Origin: Nipponacmea schrenckii
Taxonomy: Eukaryota; Mollusca; Gastropoda; Lottiidae
DNA length: 64,000 nt
Direction: 5' to 3'
NCBI GenBank assembly: GCA_030562195.1
Contig: CM060201.1
Location: 30,176,067-30,240,066 of the forward strand
This document shows positions 58,365 to 64,000 of this stretch, piece after piece. The notes under the pieces were generated by a model. That model did not search any database, was not told the DNA's origin, and saw only the letters and a list, made by a program, of their open reading frames with translations. Numbering within the stretch: position 1 is the stretch's first letter; the number at the start of each line of letters is the position of its first letter. Position numbers and translations under genes: made by a program.

Positions 58365-60745
58365 ATCCAATCATTTTGACGATGGACATGTTAAAAATAT
58401 TATTTAAATACAAACAAATGTGATGTTACGAGCCTAAAACTTTTCATTTCAGTGCAAGAGAAAATCTGCCCCATTGAATAATATGTGTTGTTAGATTAAT
58501 GGCCTTAAGAGATGAATTCTTCATTTTTCAAAAATTCTTCATAATCCTGCTCATCGTATAAGAGTAAAAGTGTATGAAAAATGAAGAATAATCTGTTGGG
58601 GCCTTTTGTGTTTGATATAGAATTTTGTGAAAGAGTTGTAAGGTTTCTACTTGAAATGACTCCATAAGCTACATGGGAAAAGACCTCATAAGTTACTCTG
58701 ATATAACAAGACATGATTTCATATTTGGATACATCTTCACAATGTCAATGTATAAAAGATTTCTTTTCATATCTCTACACCAAAAGGCATTTTTCTTGTA
58801 TAACAAAGAAAAATGTCAAGGTAGTAATAAAAAAAAATATGTTTCAAGGAAACACAATTTCATTTAAAGGGACAAACTGTTGGTAGAACAAGTCAATTTT
58901 ACACAGGCATCATCTTTGCAATGAGATTTGTTTTTTAAAGGTGGAGTATTTTCTAATTGTTTGTATATAATTGTCTATATACTGCAGTAATTGATGACAA
59001 AAGAGCTTGTGTAAAATTGTCACTTGTCAAGTCCCAAATGTGTATGAAAATTGTCTGCTGTTGTTTTACATTCTAATCTATTAGATGCCACTTACTGGTA
59101 TAAGTATACATTTTGGGAGGGTTATTTCGAAAAATAATATGTGTTTCTTTTATACTATAAAATATTAATCAATATTTTGATGATTTGGTTGATTGAATAT
59201 ACAAATATAACATGTTCTTGTAACTTAAGTCGTTAGATAGTTTATAAATTATTAATGATTAATAATAATTAATCATCTACTTTATGAAAGATTGTAGTTC
59301 TTCAATGTTAGCATGTCTTTCTTTTACATGTATTTCATTCTTTATTGTGTAAGTTAGTTGTAACAACCAATGGTATACTTTTTTTTGGAAAGATCCTTTT
59401 TGACTTGTGCTATTTTTTTATCTTTGATGGGACATTATCAAAAGCAACATTTGTTATTAAAAATGAAGATTGCAATAAATATCAGTTAAAAAAAACTCTT
59501 GCAATTTTAATTTGGCTTTTGATGAACATATTTTATTTTTTTGAAAGCATCTTTTGTCACATGGTGAGAAAATTTGAAAATCATTGACTCAATAAACTAT
59601 AAAGCACTTAATCCTTTAGTAGAAGTTTAGTTCTTTTCAATAAAGTATAGTAACACAGAATAGGAAATGACAAATTTTAAAATCGTCGCACGTACAAAAT
59701 CCCATTCAGTAAAGACTTATCTGTACCCCTTACATTGAATTAACATTCCTTCCCTATCTTGATAATGGTGGCATCTGTATAACATCAAGTTTCCCACTTT
59801 CACTTTGATTGTACTATTTATTAGGGTAAAAGATACAAAGCTTTCATGAGATAAACGCATGATTATTCAACTATCTACTAGCTGGAGAGGTAAATTTAAA
59901 TTTCACACCAATACCCCTTTTGCACTGTAATTTTGTTCTATTCAGTTCACTGACAAATAACCTATTTTGATTTTAACCAGACATCCAGGTAGAAATATCT
60001 TCCTATTTGGATTAAATCTGGATAGAATATGAATGTATGAACATAAAAAAACATTCTGGTTAAGATGTGAATAAATGGTATCTCACAAGCTAAATGAATC
60101 AAATTTTTCTATTCCGTTAAAACTGAATTCAGTATTAATCCAATTGTGCAGTGCAAAAGGGGTCAAAGTGTTGGCTGAGCATTTTAAAATTGAAGTTACT
60201 GTTATTTTGTACTTTATGAAACTTATTATTTTGTGTGTATTAAAGCTTGGAAGATACCTTAAGGATGTAACTACATGAATGAAAGATATATATAAGCTCT
60301 GTTTGAAATTAAACTAGACATTTTTATTAACATGTATAAAAATTGGAGCAGAAATACACATTTATTCTGTATGTATATGGTAATAATGATACAAATTGCC
60401 ATAATTGTTTTTGTTTATATCTTGATACTGAACTACTGCAATCCTTATTCAAATGCAACCTTTTAAAGAAAAAGACATTATATTAACTTAACAATTATTT
60501 CTTCTGATCTGTAAATCGCTCATTTAGATATAAAATAGTCTAATAACATAGTCACTTGTGCAAATAAATCATAAACCTTGTAGTTTTTTCTTCTTATAGA
60601 CCATGTCAATTGGTGTGGTAGGATGTCAACTCATGTTTGATTGACATACTGCATTTATGCTTTTGAAGCCTTAAATCACCATTGATTTGTTGGACAACCC
60701 ATGGAAATTACAATTAGTGATACTCTGGGGAAGTAAAAGTAGTTG
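58365..60745 (+). other. 3' UTR and downstream flank of UBE2L3
   Basis: AT-rich sequence, probably 3' UTR for part of its length. Several short open frames (for example 59345-59587 and 60075-60278) have no coding character. Confidence 0.45.
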
Positions 60746-60748
60746 CCT

Positions 60749-61020
60749 AAGATCCTACAAATAAGCTGTGCTGAAGAGTTAGAAGAAATTTATGAAAAAT
60801 GCTGAAGATTTTACGAAAAAGTTCAGTGAACAACGCCCCAGTGATTAAATCCAATCATTTTGACGATGGACATGTTAAAAATATTATTTAAATACAAACA
60901 AATGTGATGTTACGAGCCTAAAACTTTTCATTTCAGTGCATGAGAAAATCTGCCCCATTGAATAATATTTGTTGTTAAATTGACGGCCTTAAGAGATGAA
61001 GATCCTACAAATAAGCTGTG
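60749..61020 (+). pseudogene. 5'-truncated copy of UBE2L3 last exon and 3' UTR between 22-bp direct repeats
   Basis: 60770-61000 matches 58275-58516, from 'gctgaagagtt' in exon 4 to 'aagagatgaa' in the 3' UTR. I see an 11-base deletion and about six substitutions, roughly 97 percent identity. The copy is bracketed by the perfect repeat 'aagatcctacaaataagctgtg' (60749-60770 and 60999-61020; 22 bases, of which the core 20 are 'gatcctacaaataagctgtg'). This looks like a target-site duplication from retrotransposition of a 5'-truncated transcript. No poly(A) tract remains. It has no start codon and no coding role. Confidence 0.85.
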
Positions 61021-61565
61021 TATTATGATGAGCTGTTTCTATTGAATTGCTTATCTATAAAGACAGCTTTCTATATTTGTTATATATGTTATTAAAAAAT
61101 AATGGACCAAGTTGTGAATGCTCTATGATAAACATCATTCAAGACTTTCTACTCACCATGAGGAAATTCAGCTATTAAGTTCTAAGTAGAAGAAACCTGA
61201 GTGAAACAGATGACAGATGCCAACTCACGGAAAATATATTCTCAAAAGGTCTGAAACAGATAGATGCTCCATAATGTTGTATTCCATGCGCTTTTCTATA
61301 CTGCACAGTACTTTTTGACTGATCAACAAGCCATATAGCATTCTCTTTAATTAAAGAGGTTTTCTAAAATCTTCATGTGCATCAGGGACACTGATTGAAA
61401 ATGATGATTTAGTCTAGAAAACCACTTTACAGTCCCTTTAAGGAGAAAATTCATTAGTTGCAATAGATTGGAGTTTTACATCCAATGGGCTAGGCTAATG
61501 AAGATGGTGTATTCCAATAAAAAGATTTTTTCTGGGATGCAGCTGATAGTATCAATTCACACCAT
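61021..61565. other. No gene seen
   Basis: No supported feature. A 61-codon open frame at 61468-61653 runs into the MITE and is not convincing. Confidence 0.4.
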
Positions 61566-61574
61566 TCCAATGTT

Positions 61575-61725
61575 CAATTCCAGTAGAACTAAGTGTTTGA
61601 TGATGTCACTAATTGAGAAAAAAGGCTTAACTCACATAAAGTCTTCACGATAATGTGACGTCAATCAAACACTTTGTGGAATGCAGGAACCACAGATGTC
61701 TGAAAATATTAATGGTGCAAATTGA
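61575..61725. mobile_element. Palindromic MITE, copy at 61.6 kb
   Basis: Two arms, 'taagtgtttgatgatgtcac' (about 61589) and 'gtgacgtcaatcaaacactt' (about 61656), are inverted copies of each other. The element ends in 'caggaaccacagatgtctga' (about 61685). It belongs to the same family as 22200, 23611 and 30072. Confidence 0.6.
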
Positions 61726-62328
61726 TATACAATTTTTAGAAAACCTCTTTATAATTCCGTAAATAAAGTGATTTCACAAATAACTTATAAACTCCATAGA
61801 GACCTACTTAACTGTGATGTAAGTGTGTATATGCTTTGAGATATTGCAATTTAGTAATAATAACAAATAAAAAAGTAAAATCTTAAAATTCAAATAATAA
61901 TATTTAAATTTTTGAACAACAAATTTATTATGAAGTGCATTAATTGGAAGGCTGGTCCAGTATTCTTGAAATGATCTTTGCACTAGGATGTCCTAAAAAC
62001 AGAAGATAATACCCTAGCACTAAGATCATTTTCAAAATACAGGCTCTTAATTTGTTAGTTTCATGCTTTACTTTCATGCTAATTTGTTAAATACAGATGA
62101 ACAGCAGAAAGTGGGTGTGTCTCATTGCCTGATTGACAAGCCAATTTAATGATAGAGAGACCCTACCACCAGAATAACTACTCTACTACTATGATGGTTC
62201 TGTCACTATTTTACAATCTACATTCATAATAACCTTATGTGATCAAATGTAAGTCATTGATTCATTCATTCATACTTTAATACTTTCATACAAAAAATTA
62301 AATGCCCAGAAACTTTCTATAAGTTAAG
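61726..62328. other. No gene seen
   Basis: AT-rich sequence without a supported gene. Confidence 0.4.
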
Positions 62329-63456
62329 ATAGCTTGCCAGGCAAGGTAACATACGCCCACTGGCAGCATTGAATTTGAAAAATAAATAGAGCAATAACTA
62401 AAAAAAATTCACTGAATTAATATTGAAGTTAAGGGCAAAAACTCAAAAACTGTTCATTGAAAATTGTCAAATTCGACCTTGACCACCATCTTATCTATTT
62501 CAATACTCATACCAAGTTTCATCAAATCTATTAAAAAATTGTAGCTTATTTTGCACCCACAAATATTTTTGACGCAATTTTATTAAGTCAAGGTCAATAA
62601 CCCAAAAACCATTTGTTAAAAAAAGTCAGAAATTCAAACTTGACTAATGTCTTATCAATTCTGATGCTTACACCAAGTTCCATCAAAATCCTTTGAAAAT
62701 TAAAGCTTCTTATTGCAACCACAATAGAATTTTGACGCAATTTTACTAAGTCAAGGGCAATAACTTAAAACAATTCATTGAAAAACTGTCAAATTCAAAC
62801 TTGACTGAGGCCTCATCAATTCCAATGCTCACACCAAGTTTCATCAACATCCTCTGAAAATTGGAGGATTTATTGCATCGAAACTAAAATTTTGACAAGA
62901 TTTTTCTAAGTCAAGGCCATAACTCAAAAACCATTCATGCGATAATTTCCATTTTCAAACTTGACCGAGATATCATCAATATATACAGGTATACCAAGTT
63001 TCATTAAGATCGGATAGAAACTTTAGCTTCAATTTTGGATACAACCCGAATTTGACACGTTTTTACTAAGTCAAGGGCAATAACTCAAAAACCATTCCTG
63101 CGATAATTTCCATTTTCGAACTTGACCGAGATATCCTTAATATATACATGTATACCAAGTTTCATTAAGATAGGATAAAAACTGTAGCCTCTATTATGGA
63201 TACAACCCAAATTTGACGCGTTTTTACTAAGTCAAGGGCAATAACTCAAAAACCGCTCATGCGATTATTTCCATTTTCAAACTTGATCGAGATTTCATCA
63301 ATATATACATGTATACCAAGTTTCATTAAGATCGGATAAAAACTGTAGCCTCTATTGTGGATACAACCCAAATTTGACGCGTTTTTACTAAGTCAAGGGC
63401 AATAACTCAAAGATAGCTTGCCAGGCAAGGTAATATACGCCCACTGGCAGCATTTA
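62329..63456 (+). mobile_element. Element with about 160-bp tandem core and direct-repeat flanks
   Basis: The left flank 'gatagcttgccaggcaaggt' followed by 'atacgcccactggcagcat' (about 62329-62373) recurs at 63413-63456. Between them are six to seven units of about 160 bp with 'actaagtcaagggcaataac', 'aacttgaccgagat' and 'ataccaagtttcattaag'. The 'taagtcaagg' marker lies near 62584, 62745, 62906, 63067, 63229 and 63390. The right-hand units are the most similar to each other. A 160-bp tandem core inside a short noncoding element recalls the pearl/CvA and BIV160 repeats of molluscs. The family link is by recall. Confidence 0.7.
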
Positions 63457-63499
63457 TTTCAAATAAAAACTTTTCAGTAAGGTTACAATAAGTGGAATG

Positions 63500-64000
63500 A
63501 ATTATTCAACCTACCAACCTATTTTATTCTAGGCTCTCTAGTTTCATTAAAAACTGTCAAGAATTGTACCTAATAACAACTCATTAAATATTTTTCGGTA
63601 TTTTTATGATTTGCAATAGGGTTCACCCTTAATAATATTTTGATATTTTTAATTCTTAATAAGGCTCATCCTTGGTTGATATTAAACAATTTCAGCGAGT
63701 TTTGTCAAAAAGGAATGTTTAGAGTGTTCACAAGCCAAAAGTTGAAAGCTTTTTTAAAAACAGGCGCAATAAATGACACTAAATATTTTTCGATTTATCT
63801 GATTTTCAATGGGGTTTATCCTTGTGAGAAAACAAATACTAAAACCAAGTTTCATCAAAATCCATTCAAAATTGTTCTTTCTAGAGTGTTTGCGAGTTAA
63901 ATTGAACGCGTTTTAAAAAACAAGGTCAATAACTTGTACTAAATATTTTTGGATTTTCAATAGGGTTCATCCTTGGGAGACAACAAATACTCCAGCTAAG
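63500..64000 (+). repeat. Dispersed tandem-type repeat, runs off the window
   Basis: Modules of about 150 bp contain 'ggttcatccttgggagac', 'tttcatcaaaatccattcaaaatt' and 'ctagagtgtttgcgag'. They are repeated about three times with strong divergence and are related to 41060-41570 on the opposite strand. An open frame at 63640-63900 is a by-product of the repeat. Confidence 0.55.

Noticed and set aside
59345..59587. 80-codon open frame downstream of UBE2L3
   Set aside because: Phe/Ile-rich translation of AT-rich sequence with no similarity or splice context, likely 3' UTR.
63640..63900. 86-codon frame at the window end
   Set aside because: It is a translation of the 150-bp dispersed repeat also seen at 41 kb.

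Overview
The window is AT-rich nuclear DNA from an animal, most likely a mollusc. I cannot place it to species; a shelled gastropod or a related class fits best. The evidence is spliced genes with GT-AG introns, a secreted shell-matrix type protein (chitin-binding domains followed by a laminin-G-like domain, the C-terminal order seen in Pif/BMSP proteins), a C-type lectin receptor gene, and repeat classes common in molluscs: Penelope-like retroelements, tRNA-derived SINEs with a 'gacgtaaaac' tail, and a roughly 160-bp tandem core element. No bacterial, phage or CRISPR features are present.

Layout. 0.7-1.3 kb is a 47-bp minisatellite. 1.36-3.8 kb (minus) is a 2.4-kb coding exon of an unrecognised gene with three copies of an 80-residue repeat. 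4.8-8.8 kb (minus) is a decayed Penelope-like element with reverse transcriptase, GIY-YIG and an upstream ORF that looks SGNH-like. 10.7-14.9 kb is a complex satellite: one inverted copy, six nearly identical 333-bp units, then a diverged block that is inverted and then forward. 15.6-17.4 kb is an old tandem duplication. 18.1-18.5 kb is a MITE. 19-23 kb holds fragments of the satellite, the Penelope element, SINEs and a palindromic MITE.

23.2-32.8 kb (plus) is a 12-exon gene that I could read end to end (1638 codons): signal peptide, Tyr/Gly-rich and Pro/Gln/Ser-rich segment, acidic tract, two Thr-rich repeat blocks, acidic Ser-Ser-Glu-Glu clusters, three Cys-rich chitin-binding-like modules and a LamG-like domain. 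37.4-47.6 kb (plus) is a six-exon gene for a 390-residue single-pass membrane protein: signal peptide, C-type lectin domain, PAN/apple-like module, Cys-rich stalk and a transmembrane helix with a short tail. Its introns carry a SINE, a MULE-like transposase fragment and a 1.6-kb minisatellite. 49.1-51.0 kb (plus) is a second Penelope-like element broken by three frameshifts.

54.6-56.3 kb is a fragment of the first Penelope family, split by a 994-bp insertion with hAT-like ends. 56.6-58.4 kb (plus) is a complete four-exon UBE2L3 (UbcH7) ubiquitin-conjugating enzyme gene. A tailless, 5'-truncated copy of its last exon and 3' UTR lies at 60.8-61.0 kb between 22-bp direct repeats. 62.3-63.5 kb is a 160-bp tandem-core element bracketed by direct repeats.

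The genes do not form an operon or pathway. The two secreted or membrane proteins could both act at the extracellular or mantle surface, but the sequence does not show this. The most interesting item is the Pif-like protein, which lacks the usual von Willebrand A domain and carries long Thr-rich and phospho-acidic regions in its place.
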